NCBI GenBank assembly: GCA_046538075.1
Contig: JBKHJN010000007.1
Coordinates: 23,291 to 87,290, forward strand
Direction: 5' to 3'
DNA: 64,000 bases
From: Desulfobacca_B sp046538075
GTDB lineage: Bacteria > Desulfobacterota > Desulfobaccia > Desulfobaccales > Desulfobaccaceae
Below are positions 18,187 through 26,840 of the stretch, in pieces. Each line of letters starts with the position of its first letter. Positions within the stretch are counted from its first letter, which is position 1. The position numbers and the translations under genes are program-made. The notes under the pieces were generated by a model. The model was given only the letters and a program-made list of their open reading frames with translations. It did no database searches and had not been told where the DNA came from.

Positions 18187-18579
18187 ATGGGGCTTTTGTT
18201 GATCTGCCCGCAATGTCAGGCCAAAGTAGGGATACACTTGCAAACCTGCCCTCAATGTGGGGCTAATCTGAAAAATCTTCCTCCAGAGCAGCGCCGTTAT
18301 TTTCTGGGGCAGGTGGAGGAGGTCACGGCGGCAGCCCCAGAAGAAAAGGAGAGCCCCGAGGTACAGCCAGCAGTGGAGTTAGCTGCAGAGCCAGCCGAAG
18401 CGGAACCCTCGGCTCTGGAGACCCCGCCGGAGGCCCCTTCGGTGGAAGAAAGCAAAGCCCCGAAGGCGGAAGCCAAAAAGAAGACCGAGGCCAAGGAAGC
18501 AGCAGAAAAAACCGAAAAAGAGCCGAAAAAAAAGAAGCGCCCCCGAAAGAAGAAAAAAACTGCCAACGATACTGAATAG
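18187..18579 (+). CDS. Zinc-ribbon protein with acidic and lysine-rich tail
   Basis: The 130-residue protein starts with a zinc ribbon of two cysteine pairs (LLICPQCQAKVG and LQTCPQCGANLK), a short linker NLPPEQRRYFLG, a Glu/Ala/Pro-rich stretch (residues 45-95), and a terminal block of alternating Lys and Glu ending in KKKKRPRKKKK. The tail is low in complexity and probably disordered; a basic end like this could bind nucleic acid. AAAGGAGAATCATT precedes the ATG. No family is recognised beyond the ribbon, and neither neighbour suggests a role. Confidence 0.7.
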   Translation: MGLLLICPQCQAKVGIHLQTCPQCGANLKNLPPEQRRYFLGQVEEVTAAAPEEKESPEVQPAVELAAEPAEAEPSALETPPEAPSVEESKAPKAEAKKKTEAKEAAEKTEKEPKKKKRPRKKKKTANDTE

Positions 18580-18742
18580 GCCGATGAGTTACAGAAGGAC
18601 AAGGGAAACTTTTGCTTGCCTTAATTAACGGTGGGGACTGATTAAGGCTTTGCTCCAAGGGCGGGTCAATTCCGGTTTGATAGCCCGGGAAAACCTCTCA
18701 TTAAGGCTGTGGCTCAACATTATAAGGAAAGGGCGATTAAAA

Positions 18743-19588
18743 TTAGGGTGACAGTCTCTCCAGGACGCCGACCAGGAGGCGGACGGCTTGCGGCTCTGCA
18801 TCCTGAACTACCCGGATGACCTCTTCCACGGAGATCGGGGCCATGGCATCAGGTAAGTTGACATTAGCGATCACTGAAAGCCCTAAAATGCGCATTCCGG
18901 CATGGACGGCGACAATCGCTTCGGGAACGCTCGACATCCCTACCGCATCGGCCCCGATCAGCCTCAGAAATCGGGTTTCTGCCGGGGTTTCCAGACTGGG
19001 ACCCTTGACCGCTACATAGATCCCCTGTCGCAGCACCAATCCTTGCTCTAAAGCCACCTGTTCCGCCAGGTTCCGCAATTGCCGGTCATAGACGGCACTA
19101 AGATCCGGGAAACGGGGCCCCCAGTTGTCGACATTTTCCCCTGCCAGCGGATTATCTCCGATAAGATTGATGTGATCAGTGATCAACATCAAATCTCCGG
19201 TCCGGAACAAGGGATTGAGGCCTCCTGCCGCATTGGTAATAACGATCAGCTTCACGCCCAAGGCCGCCATGACCCGAACCGGAAAGGTTACCTGAAGTAA
19301 AGAATAACCTTCATAGGCGTGAAAGCGGCCCTGAAACCCTAAAAGGACTTTTCCTCCCAAATTGCCGCTGATCAGGCGCCCCTGATGACTGGGACTGGTA
19401 GCTGGCGGAAAATGTGGGATTTCCGAAAAGGCTAGACTGAGCGGTTCGCTCAAATACTGGGTCAGACCGCCATGGCCGGTCCCTAGAATAATTCCTACCT
19501 GAGGGCGAACCGTCAGCCGGGTTTTCAGAAACGCCGCGCTCTCTTCAACCTGGTGTTGATAGATTTTCATGGGCTGGCTGAGGTCCAA
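18743..19588 (-). CDS. Purine nucleoside phosphorylase
   Basis: Cleaves purine nucleosides with phosphate to base and ribose 1-phosphate in purine salvage. The 281-residue protein is of the trimeric PNP/MTAP family: ILGTGHGGL (phosphate site), FQGRFHAYEGY, ITNAAGGLNP and the base-binding GADAVGMSSVPEAIVA. A TTG start at 19588 is chosen because AAGGAG sits 8 bases ahead; the ATG six codons later has no such site. It lies alone between two plus-strand genes. Whether the substrate is guanosine/inosine or methylthioadenosine is not certain. Confidence 0.9.
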   Translation of the reverse strand: MDLSQPMKIYQHQVEESAAFLKTRLTVRPQVGIILGTGHGGLTQYLSEPLSLAFSEIPHFPPATSPSHQGRLISGNLGGKVLLGFQGRFHAYEGYSLLQVTFPVRVMAALGVKLIVITNAAGGLNPLFRTGDLMLITDHINLIGDNPLAGENVDNWGPRFPDLSAVYDRQLRNLAEQVALEQGLVLRQGIYVAVKGPSLETPAETRFLRLIGADAVGMSSVPEAIVAVHAGMRILGLSVIANVNLPDAMAPISVEEVIRVVQDAEPQAVRLLVGVLERLSP

Positions 19589-19895
19589 GGTCTTTCTCCT
19601 TTCTGGCCTTCCTATTCCTTATGGAGATGATTACCGCCGGGTGTGTCGGCAGCGAAGATAATGAAAAATTTCTGGGCATTTGCTAAAAATTCTGTTATTA
19701 TTTGAATAGATAAAGTGACTTCTTCCGGCTGTCGATCCTTTTGGATAATGGCCCGGTCCTGGTTGGGATGAAGACCAATCCACTAGTAAATAAAGCCGAA
19801 AGGGTCTTAACGGTTATTGTCTGGTTAGTTTTACAGATTTTTGATGTTAAGCAAAATCAAAATAATTACCAGAACCGAAGATAGAGAAAAAAATC
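19589..19895. other. Intergenic region between divergent PNP and DUF134 genes
   Basis: It should contain promoters for both directions. The AT-rich centre (about 19660-19720) has several -10-like hexamers, but no well-spaced -35/-10 pair stood out. No gene or RNA structure seen. Confidence 0.4.
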
Positions 19896-20315
19896 ATGGC
19901 CCGACCAAGAAAATCTCGCTGGGTGGAGAGCGAACCGAACATCACTTTCTTCAAGCCCAAGGGCATTCCGCTGCGCGGTTTGGAACAGGTGGTAATTAGT
20001 ATTGATGAACTGGAGGCCTTGCGCCTGGCCGATTATTTGGGACTGAGTCAGGAAGAGGTGGCCCATGGATTAAACGTCTCCCGCCCGACGGTAACCCGGA
20101 TGCTGGCTCGAGCCCATCAAGCTATAGCCGATGCCCTGGTCCATGGTAAAGCCATAAAGATTGAAGGCGGGGATTACACCATCGCCAAAGACCGATTTTT
20201 CTGTCAGGACTGTGCCCATACCTGGATTTCTCCTGCCGGTGAAAACCAGCCAAGCTCCTGTCCACAATGTCAGGGGGAGGCCATTCAGCCTCTGCAGCGC
20301 AATACTGCCCCTTGA
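19896..20315 (+). CDS. DUF134 family DNA-binding protein
   Basis: The 139-residue protein matches the DUF134 family: it begins MARPRKSRWV, continues ISIDELEALRLADYLGLSQE and has a sigma-4-like helix-turn-helix (EVAHGLNVSRPTVTRMLARA, about residues 52-72). A C-terminal zinc ribbon has CQDC and CPQC pairs. These proteins are predicted transcription regulators, common in anaerobes and often near metal- or cluster-handling genes. Upstream ribosome site is weak. It precedes purM by 95 bases on the same strand. Target genes are unknown. Confidence 0.85.
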   Translation: MARPRKSRWVESEPNITFFKPKGIPLRGLEQVVISIDELEALRLADYLGLSQEEVAHGLNVSRPTVTRMLARAHQAIADALVHGKAIKIEGGDYTIAKDRFFCQDCAHTWISPAGENQPSSCPQCQGEAIQPLQRNTAP

Positions 20316-20410
20316 TTTACCCCGAGTGGTTATCTTAGCAGGGTTCAGGATCTGGTTGGTTTGTCTATACTTTTCCCATCAAAGTTAGAAGCTGGAGTGC
20401 GGAGCGGAAA

Positions 20411-21454
20411 ATGTCTGAGTCCATGACCTACCGAGAAGCTGGGGTCGATATCGATAAGGCCGATAGCTTTATTAAAGGCATCAAAGCCATGGTAAAATCT
20501 ACCTATCGTACCGGGGTTATCGGCGATATCGGCGGGTTCGGGGGCTTTTTCCATCTGGATCGAGAAAAGTATCGCCATCCCATCCTGGTTTCGGCTACCG
20601 ATGGCGTCGGCACCAAGCTCAAGGTTGCTGCCTTGATGAACAAGCATGATACCATTGGCCTTGATCTGGTGGCTATGTGCGTCAATGACATCATTGTCCA
20701 CGGGGCCACCCCACTGTTTTTTTTAGATTATCTGGCCATGGGACGTCTTGATCCGGAAGTGGCGACCCAGGTTATCAAGGGGATCACCGATGGTTGCCTG
20801 CAGGCCCGCTGTGCCCTGATCGGCGGTGAAACCGCGGAGATGCCGGGTATTTATCAGGATCCGGACTATGATTTAGCCGGATTCGTGGTGGGGGTAGTGG
20901 AACAAGAACGGCTGCTGGATGGGTCGGAGATTGCGGTGGGACACCGCCTGGTGGGTATTGCCTCCAGTGGCCTGCATGCCAATGGCTTTTCCCTGGTGCG
21001 CAAGGTCTTATTAGAATCCGGCCACTACAGCGTCTGGGACGAACTCCCGGAACTGGGAGGGCCGCTGGGCCAGGAGCTTCTCAAGCCTACCCGGATTTAT
21101 GTCGAAACCATCCTGCATCTCCTCCGGGATTTCCGGATCGCCGGTCTGGCTCATATTACCGGCGGGGGCCTGACGGACAACATTCCGCGGATTTTACCAA
21201 AGTCTTGCCAGGCGGTAATTTATCCGGACCAATGGCCCAGACCGCCTATTTTTGACTTAATTCAACAGCAAGGCCAGATCCCAGACTCGGAAATGCGGCA
21301 GACCTTTAACAACGGCATCGGGATGGTCTTAGTGATTTCTGAGGAATTGCACTCCGAGATCCTGCAACGACTACAAGCGGTGGACGAGCAGGCCTTTGTG
21401 ATCGGCGAAATAGTGGCCCGCAATCCCGAGGACCCGCCCCTGGTCTACCTCTGA
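20411..21454 (+). CDS. purM: Phosphoribosylformylglycinamidine cyclo-ligase
   Basis: Forms aminoimidazole ribonucleotide with ATP in purine synthesis. The 347-residue protein has YREAGVDIDKADSFI, the glycine-rich VIGDIGGFGGFF, SATDGVGTKLKVA, and GLDLVAMCVNDIIVHGATPLFF, all typical of PurM. GGAGCGG precedes ATG. A -10-like TATACT (20366-20371) with a poor -35 lies upstream. It is followed 8 bases later by a DUF523 gene. Confidence 0.96.
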   Translation: MSESMTYREAGVDIDKADSFIKGIKAMVKSTYRTGVIGDIGGFGGFFHLDREKYRHPILVSATDGVGTKLKVAALMNKHDTIGLDLVAMCVNDIIVHGATPLFFLDYLAMGRLDPEVATQVIKGITDGCLQARCALIGGETAEMPGIYQDPDYDLAGFVVGVVEQERLLDGSEIAVGHRLVGIASSGLHANGFSLVRKVLLESGHYSVWDELPELGGPLGQELLKPTRIYVETILHLLRDFRIAGLAHITGGGLTDNIPRILPKSCQAVIYPDQWPRPPIFDLIQQQGQIPDSEMRQTFNNGIGMVLVISEELHSEILQRLQAVDEQAFVIGEIVARNPEDPPLVYL

Positions 21455-21462
21455 GGCTGACA

Positions 21463-21915
21463 GTGATAGTAATCAGCGCCTGTCTGGTGGGTATTCCCTG
21501 CCGCTATGACGGTGGCCACTGTTATTCCTCGGTCTTGACCCACCATTTGCGCCAGACTCCGTTTTTGACACTGTGTCCCGAGGTTCTGGGGGGCCTGCCG
21601 ATACCCCGGCCGCCGGCAGAATTGACCGGCGGCAATGGCTTTGATGTCCTGGCCGGCCGGGCTTCGCTGATAAATGACCAAGGACAGGACGTTACCCGCC
21701 AGTTTCTGGAGGGGGCATGCCGGTCTCTGACCCTGGTCCGTGGCCTCAGTCCACCGGTCTGTTATTTAAAGGCCCGCAGCCCCTCTTGTGGGTGGAGTGA
21801 GCCGGGAAAGCTCAATGGCGTAGTCGGAGTGTTTGCCGCGCTGTTAATTCAGGAGGGATACCGAGTCATTGCAGCCGAAGCGGATTGTCGGAAACATAAT
21901 GGTGAATTGCTTTAG
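21463..21915 (+). CDS. DUF523 family protein
   Basis: The 150-residue protein shows the DUF523 pattern: ISACLVGIPCRYDGGH, then LCPEVLGGLPIPRPPAELTGG and CYLKARSPSCGWS, with conserved cysteines that suggest metal or cluster binding. Function unknown. Translation starts at GTG, 8 bases after the purM stop, so it is probably cotranscribed with purM. The usual length is about 150 residues, so the protein is complete. Confidence 0.85.
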   Translation: MIVISACLVGIPCRYDGGHCYSSVLTHHLRQTPFLTLCPEVLGGLPIPRPPAELTGGNGFDVLAGRASLINDQGQDVTRQFLEGACRSLTLVRGLSPPVCYLKARSPSCGWSEPGKLNGVVGVFAALLIQEGYRVIAAEADCRKHNGELL

Positions 21916-22118
21916 TGGTGCAGCAAGGAAGACCTTAGAGGCGTCAGGCCCGAAACTCTCCGTCGCCGCCGATCTCTACTTTCGATCCGCACCAGTGGAA
22001 TAACTTAAGTGATAATTTTATAATTCAGCCTTGAGACAGACGAGCTTCAGCGTTCCTTGCTCCAGGTTCTCCCCCAACCCCAGAGACAACGCAGGCCATC
22101 GATAAACCCGTTGGCTAT

Positions 22119-22310
22119 TTATGCCACTCTGGTGTTTTTCTGGACCTCAGCTTCTTTTTGCTGCTTGTCGAAATAAGGCCGGAAAACATCTTCATCCAGG
22201 CGCAGCATCAGATGCCCGCATTCCATGCAGATTGCGGTCTTATCATCGACGCCGCCGATCCGGGCCTCCTTGGTGAGACAATTGATACACTGGTATTCAT
22301 AAGCTGGCAT
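22119..22310 (-). CDS. FmdB-type zinc-ribbon small protein
   Basis: A 63-residue protein starting MPAYEYQCINC, the usual start of FmdB-family putative regulatory zinc ribbons. A second pair is CMECG. The rest (residues 35-63) is charged and helical. ATG at 22310 is preferred over a GTG three codons upstream, because family similarity begins at this Met and a GGGGGGTG site lies 6 bases ahead. FmdB proteins were named from the formamidase operon and have no proven role. Confidence 0.75.
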   Translation of the reverse strand: MPAYEYQCINCLTKEARIGGVDDKTAICMECGHLMLRLDEDVFRPYFDKQQKEAEVQKNTRVA

Positions 22311-22319
22311 TAACCACAC

Positions 22320-22683
22320 CCCCCTACTTGAAATTAAAAAGGAAGCTTATTTTCCTTGTTGCAATTATTATACCATATTTTAAAACAAAACAAGATAACC
22401 TGGTCAAGCCTTTCCGGACTGCAGGATAAGTAGAAATTAAATCTAAAAAAATGATAACTTACAAATTTACGCCCGAGAAATCTTTTCAGATTTTGGTTTT
22501 AATAGAATAATCATTACTTCTTAAATATAATATATTATGTTGTTATTTGCAACAGGGATAAATTTGGTTCAGGTTAAATTTGGGCCCTGTGATTCTCTGC
22601 AGAACGGCAAAAGGGTCATGGCTTATCTACCTAAGCGGCGGATATCTTAATCTTTTATCATATAATGCGGGGCCAACATTGAG
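22320..22683. other. AT-rich intergenic region upstream of pyruvate kinase
   Basis: No gene was found. The stretch is far more AT-rich than its neighbours and should hold promoters for the divergent FmdB-like and pyk genes. A short hairpin TGTTG-TTATTTG-CAACA is near 22540. No well-spaced promoter could be chosen with confidence. Confidence 0.4.
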
Positions 22684-22692
22684 GTGATATTG

Positions 22693-24120
22693 ATGGTAGA
22701 TTTACATGCAAGGCGACGCACCAAGATTGTTTGTACGCTGGGGCCAGCCTGTTGCGGCGAGGTTCTCTTCGGCCTGTTAGAGGCTGGAATGGATGTTGCC
22801 CGGCTAAACTTTTCTCATGGTACTCAGGAAGAACACCGGCAATGGATCAGGCAGGTCCGGGAGGGGGCCCAGGCCCTGGGAAGGCCAGTGGCAATTCTGC
22901 AGGACCTGGCCGGCCCCAAGATTCGCCTAGGGGAATTTTACCCCCAAAGGGTCAATTTGTCCCCCGGCCAGAGTTTTACCCTGACCAACCGTCCCATTAC
23001 CGGGGATCAACGCCAGGGGGCGGTGAATTATCCCGAATTGATCAAGGCAGTGCCGGTCGGAGCCACCATCCTGCTGGCGGATGGGCTTATTGAACTCAAG
23101 GTCATGGACAAATCCGACACCGACCTCTACTGCCAGGTAGTGGTGGGAGGTCCTCTAAGTGCCCACAAAGGCATCAACCTGCCTTCCTTGGGTTTGCCGA
23201 TCTCGGCACTGACTGAGAAAGACCGGGAAGACCTCTTATTCGGCCTGGAAAACGGGGTTGATTTAATTGCCCTGTCCTACGTCAGGTTTCGCCGGGATAT
23301 CGAAGAGGTGAAAGAATTGATCAAAATGCACGGCTATGAGACCCCGGTGATCGCCAAAATCGAAAAACAAAAGGCTTTGGAAAATCTGGCAGAAATTCTG
23401 ACAGTGGCCGATGGCCTGATGGTGGCTCGGGGAGATCTAGGAGTAGAAACGCCCCTCGAACGGGTTCCACTGGTGCAAAAACGCCTGATTGAGGCGGCCA
23501 ATCGGGTCGGCAAGCCAGTGATTACCGCCACCCAGATGCTGGCTTCCATGGTCTCCAATCCCAGTCCCAGCCGGGCGGAAGCCACAGATGTAGCCAATGC
23601 CATCCTGGACGGCACCGATGCCGTAATGCTTTCGGAGGAGACCGCTACCGGGCGCTATCCTCAGGAAGCAGTTAAATTTATGGATCGGATTGCCCTGGTG
23701 ACCGAAGCAGATTTGCCTTACGAGGAATGGCTGCAGACCAGGGTCAAGTTTCGGGGGGAAGATATTTCCGATGTGATCAGCTATGCCGCGTGCGTTATAG
23801 CCGATGACCTCGAGGCCCGGGCGATTCTGGCCACCACCGCCTCCGGTAGCACCGCCCGGTTAATCAGCCGATTCCGCCCCCGGACCCCGATTATCGGCAT
23901 TACCCCGCTGGTAGAAACCTGGAGGCGTCTGTGCCTGTCCTGGGGGATTTTCCCCCTGTTATGCCGAAACCTAAAAAATACCGACCATATGCTTACTCTG
24001 GTCAAAGACGAAGCCGTGCGGATGGGGGTGGCAAGCAAGGGGGATCGGGTTATTATTACGGCTGGCACCCCGATCGGCATCCGGGGCACCACCAACCTGA
24101 TCAAGGCTGACATCATCTGA
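22693..24120 (+). CDS. pyk: Pyruvate kinase
   Basis: Transfers phosphate from phosphoenolpyruvate to ADP. The 475-residue protein has KIVCTLGPA, the substrate loop ARLNFSHGT, ILQDLAGPKIRLGE, the catalytic PVIAKIEKQKAL (active-site Lys), MVARGDLGVE and TATQMLASM, plus the C-terminal regulatory domain. ATG at 22693 is favoured over GTG at 22684, as GAGGTG lies 6 bases before it. It stands alone; the PPi-dependent phosphofructokinase gene is at 55 kb. Confidence 0.96.
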   Translation: MVDLHARRRTKIVCTLGPACCGEVLFGLLEAGMDVARLNFSHGTQEEHRQWIRQVREGAQALGRPVAILQDLAGPKIRLGEFYPQRVNLSPGQSFTLTNRPITGDQRQGAVNYPELIKAVPVGATILLADGLIELKVMDKSDTDLYCQVVVGGPLSAHKGINLPSLGLPISALTEKDREDLLFGLENGVDLIALSYVRFRRDIEEVKELIKMHGYETPVIAKIEKQKALENLAEILTVADGLMVARGDLGVETPLERVPLVQKRLIEAANRVGKPVITATQMLASMVSNPSPSRAEATDVANAILDGTDAVMLSEETATGRYPQEAVKFMDRIALVTEADLPYEEWLQTRVKFRGEDISDVISYAACVIADDLEARAILATTASGSTARLISRFRPRTPIIGITPLVETWRRLCLSWGIFPLLCRNLKNTDHMLTLVKDEAVRMGVASKGDRVIITAGTPIGIRGTTNLIKADII

Positions 24121-24446
24121 GACTTTGGGGATGAAGATCAACGGGCCAGGGCCAGGCTACCGCTATAATCAACATCGGCACCATCCAGATCCTGGAAGGG
24201 CAATGGCTAGATGACATTATCACTTCGGACCAACTCCAATAAATTGTCGGCCAGGACTTGTGGCAAATCTGCCAGTTATCCCGCCAATCTGTGTTTAATT
24301 TGCCATAGATATGTCCTTTCGGTACTCTTAGCCGGTCCCTCTTGGGGCCACGACCCTGATAGTATAAGGCTTTGGGAGGGATCCCGCGACGCCCCCCCCG
24401 ATGGCACATGATTTGCTGAATTATAAAATAGTTAAAGGGGAAGATA
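24121..24446. other. Intergenic region between pyk and lpxC, with a possible coding remnant
   Basis: No complete gene. On the plus strand one frame from 24141 to 24242 reads plausibly as protein (it includes INIGTIQILEGQWLDDIITS) but has no ATG, GTG or TTG start; it may be a gene remnant or use a rare ACG start. Nothing else is recognised. Confidence 0.35.
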
Positions 24447-25367
24447 ATGCAATATCAGCAAACCTTGGCTAAGCGGGTCAGTTGTGAGGGCATTGGCCTC
24501 CACCAGGGACAGTCAGTGCGGGTAGTTATCCATCCGGCGGCGGCCAACAGTGGCATCCGATTCATCCGGGCCGACCTGCCCGGCCGGCCAGTGATCCGGG
24601 CCAGCTACGCCCGGGTCGTGGATACTGCCCTGGCCACCACCCTGGGGGGGTCGGGGGCCACAGTGGCGACTGTCGAACACCTGCTGGCGGCAATGGCCGG
24701 TCTGGGGGTAGATAATGCCCGGGTGGAAGTTTGGGGCCCGGAACTGCCGATTCTGGACGGCTCTGCCGCTCCCTTTGTCGCCCTGTTACAGCGGGCCGGG
24801 GTGCGGACGCTGAGGTCGCCCCGCATCTATTGCATGATTCAAAAGGCCGTTGAATTTGTGGAGGGTGATAAATTTATCCGGGTAGAACCTGCCTCCGAGC
24901 CTTGCTTTAGCTGTACCATAGATTTTCCTCACCCCCTGATCGGATGGCAACAGTGCAATTTCCGGATGTGCCCCAAGAGGTTTAGTCAGGAAATTGCTCC
25001 GGCCCGGACCTTTGGATTCTTGAAGGACGTCAAGGCCTTGCAGGCCAATGGTCTGGCCTTGGGGGGGTCTTTGGACAATGCCCTGGTCCTGAGTGCTTCT
25101 GGCCTGATGAATCCGGAAGGCCTCAGGTTTACTGATGAGTTCGTGCGCCACAAGCTGCTGGATTTTATTGGCGACCTGGCCCTGTTAGGATGGCCTATCC
25201 ATGGCCACCTGCAGGTAGTCAAAGGTAGCCATGCCCTGCATCATCGCTTTTTAGAAGTCCTGGCCTCTCAGCCCCAGGCCTGGCAGTTGGGAATACCGGG
25301 GACCATGCCCTCAGGCCGCCAACCAGAATCCGGCCTGCCGGCCCGTCTAAAGCTGGCCCTGGCCTAG
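24447..25367 (+). CDS. lpxC: UDP-3-O-acyl-N-acetylglucosamine deacetylase
   Basis: Zinc enzyme of the committed step in lipid A synthesis, which shows an outer membrane with lipopolysaccharide. The 306-residue protein has the zinc ligands H78 (TVEHLLAAMAGLGVDN), H235 and D239 (RHKLLDFIGDLALLG), and the catalytic His region GSHALHHRF (about 262-266). The ARTFGFLKDV motif is present. AGGGGAAGATA precedes the ATG. The gene is monocistronic, with a terminator after it. Confidence 0.96.
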   Translation: MQYQQTLAKRVSCEGIGLHQGQSVRVVIHPAAANSGIRFIRADLPGRPVIRASYARVVDTALATTLGGSGATVATVEHLLAAMAGLGVDNARVEVWGPELPILDGSAAPFVALLQRAGVRTLRSPRIYCMIQKAVEFVEGDKFIRVEPASEPCFSCTIDFPHPLIGWQQCNFRMCPKRFSQEIAPARTFGFLKDVKALQANGLALGGSLDNALVLSASGLMNPEGLRFTDEFVRHKLLDFIGDLALLGWPIHGHLQVVKGSHALHHRFLEVLASQPQAWQLGIPGTMPSGRQPESGLPARLKLALA

Positions 25368-25441
25368 CCTGAGGTCTTTGTCCGTCCTGCTTACCAATTG
25401 CACATGAACCTGTGAGACAGCCATAAATCATAAAATATATT

Positions 25442-25481
25442 GGCCGCACGGGCGAAAGACCGGTGCGGCCTAATTTTTTTT
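25442..25481 (+). terminator. Rho-independent terminator after lpxC
   Basis: An 8-bp stem (GGCCGCAC with GTGCGGCC) is followed by TAATTTTTTTTT. It lies 75 bases after the lpxC stop and ahead of the convergent mtaB gene. Confidence 0.85.
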
Positions 25482-25535
25482 GAGGCATTGAGCTTTGGCC
25501 TTTGGGCTCCCTCCGCAATTCTACAGAGCTCGGGT

Positions 25536-26840
25536 TTACAGCGGCAAAGCCACCCCCTGTCCGCCAACTAGCCGCACCAACCGGGCCCGGACCAGCCGAT
25601 TGGTCCAGCCCGAATTGCCTTCCACGATTAGGCGCAGATAATTGGCGGATAAGCCCTGCACCCAGCCCGGGTTTTTGGAGCAGGGCCTTTCGATTAGGAT
25701 TTCGACCTCTTGCCCTACCTGGCGTTGATAAAAAGCCGCCTTCTTTTTCTGGCCTAACAGTCGCAGACACTGGGCCCGTTTTTTTACTTCAGGGGCAGGC
25801 AACTGTTGGGGCATTTGGGCCGCCGGGGTCCCGGGGCGCGGCGAAAACGGGAAGACATGCAGGTAACTGATCGGCAGGGCTTCGATCAGCTCCTGGGTCT
25901 GGGCCAAATCCGCGGCGCTCTCCCCGGGGAAGCCCACCATAACATCGACTCCCAGGGCAGCCTGAGGAAAGTATTGATGGATCAGGTTAATTAATTCCCG
26001 GAAATCCTCGGGGCCATAGGGCCGCCGCATGGCGTTCAGCACGGAGGCCGAGCCGCTTTGCAGAGGCAAGTGGAAATGGGGGCAAAACTGCGGCCAGTCC
26101 GCCAATTGCCGAAGCAGCCCCGGAGTGACTTCCTGGGGTTCTATCGAACTAAGACGGTAACGGCCCGGCAGCCCGGCCGGGGCCAGGGTCCGGACCAGCC
26201 CCGAGAGATTATTGGGACCGGGCAGATCATATCCATATTTGCCTAAATTAATGCCGGTCAGCACTATCTCCTGATAGCCGTGGGAGGATAATTGCCGCAG
26301 TTGCTCGATAACCTGGGACTGGGGCAGACTGCGGTAAGGGCCGCGCACGTGGGGAATGATGCAATAACTACAAAAGTGCTGGCAGCCGTCCTGAATTTTC
26401 ACAAAGGCCCGGGTATGTCCATAAAAGCTGGTGAGGGGCATCGACTCCAAGGTCTGAGCCGCAGCCATGGATGCCGCCCTGATGATGCCGGCTTGATTTT
26501 GATGATTTTCCTGGATGATTTCGATCAGCCGAAATTTTTCCTGGTTGCCCAGCACCCAACGCACTCCCGGCAGCCCGGCCAGCTCTTCCGGAGCCCGTTG
26601 GGCATAACAGCCGGTCACCAGCACCGCAGCCGATGGCCTGGGGCGCGCCAGCCGGCGGATGTACTGGCGAGCCTGGCGGTCAGCAGCCCCGGTGACCGTG
26701 CAAGTGTTGACCACCACCAACTCCGGGGCCGCGGTCGGCGGCACCAACTGCCAGCCCTGTTGAGCCAGCCGTTCGGCTAAAAAGGCCGATTCGGATTGAT
26801 TAACCTTGCAACCAAAGGTGGCGATGGCGGCTTGCGGCAT
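25536..26840 (-). CDS. mtaB: tRNA t6A37 methylthiotransferase
   Basis: Radical-SAM enzyme that adds a methylthio group to t6A at position 37 of tRNA. The 434 residues hold the N-terminal UPF0004 domain with three cluster cysteines (FGCKVNQSE, VVNTCTVTG, VTGCYAQR), the radical-SAM CxxxCxxC in CQHFCSYCIIPHVRGPYRS, and a C-terminal TRAM-like region. The N-terminal FGCKVN and VNTCTVTG patterns indicate MtaB rather than MiaB or RimO. It starts directly after the mnmA stop (TGAATG), so the pair is an operon for tRNA modification. It works downstream of TsaD, encoded at 54 kb. Confidence 0.93.
   Translation of the reverse strand: MPQAAIATFGCKVNQSESAFLAERLAQQGWQLVPPTAAPELVVVNTCTVTGAADRQARQYIRRLARPRPSAAVLVTGCYAQRAPEELAGLPGVRWVLGNQEKFRLIEIIQENHQNQAGIIRAASMAAAQTLESMPLTSFYGHTRAFVKIQDGCQHFCSYCIIPHVRGPYRSLPQSQVIEQLRQLSSHGYQEIVLTGINLGKYGYDLPGPNNLSGLVRTLAPAGLPGRYRLSSIEPQEVTPGLLRQLADWPQFCPHFHLPLQSGSASVLNAMRRPYGPEDFRELINLIHQYFPQAALGVDVMVGFPGESAADLAQTQELIEALPISYLHVFPFSPRPGTPAAQMPQQLPAPEVKKRAQCLRLLGQKKKAAFYQRQVGQEVEILIERPCSKNPGWVQGLSANYLRLIVEGNSGWTNRLVRARLVRLVGGQGVALPL

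Noticed and set aside
21936..21980. A GTCAGGCCCGAAA stretch resembling a signal recognition particle RNA
   Set aside because: Only a few bases match; the rest of the RNA fold was not found.
24113..24409. Minus-strand frame of 98 codons after pyk
   Set aside because: Composition is unlike a protein, there is no ribosome site, and it overlaps the end of pyk.
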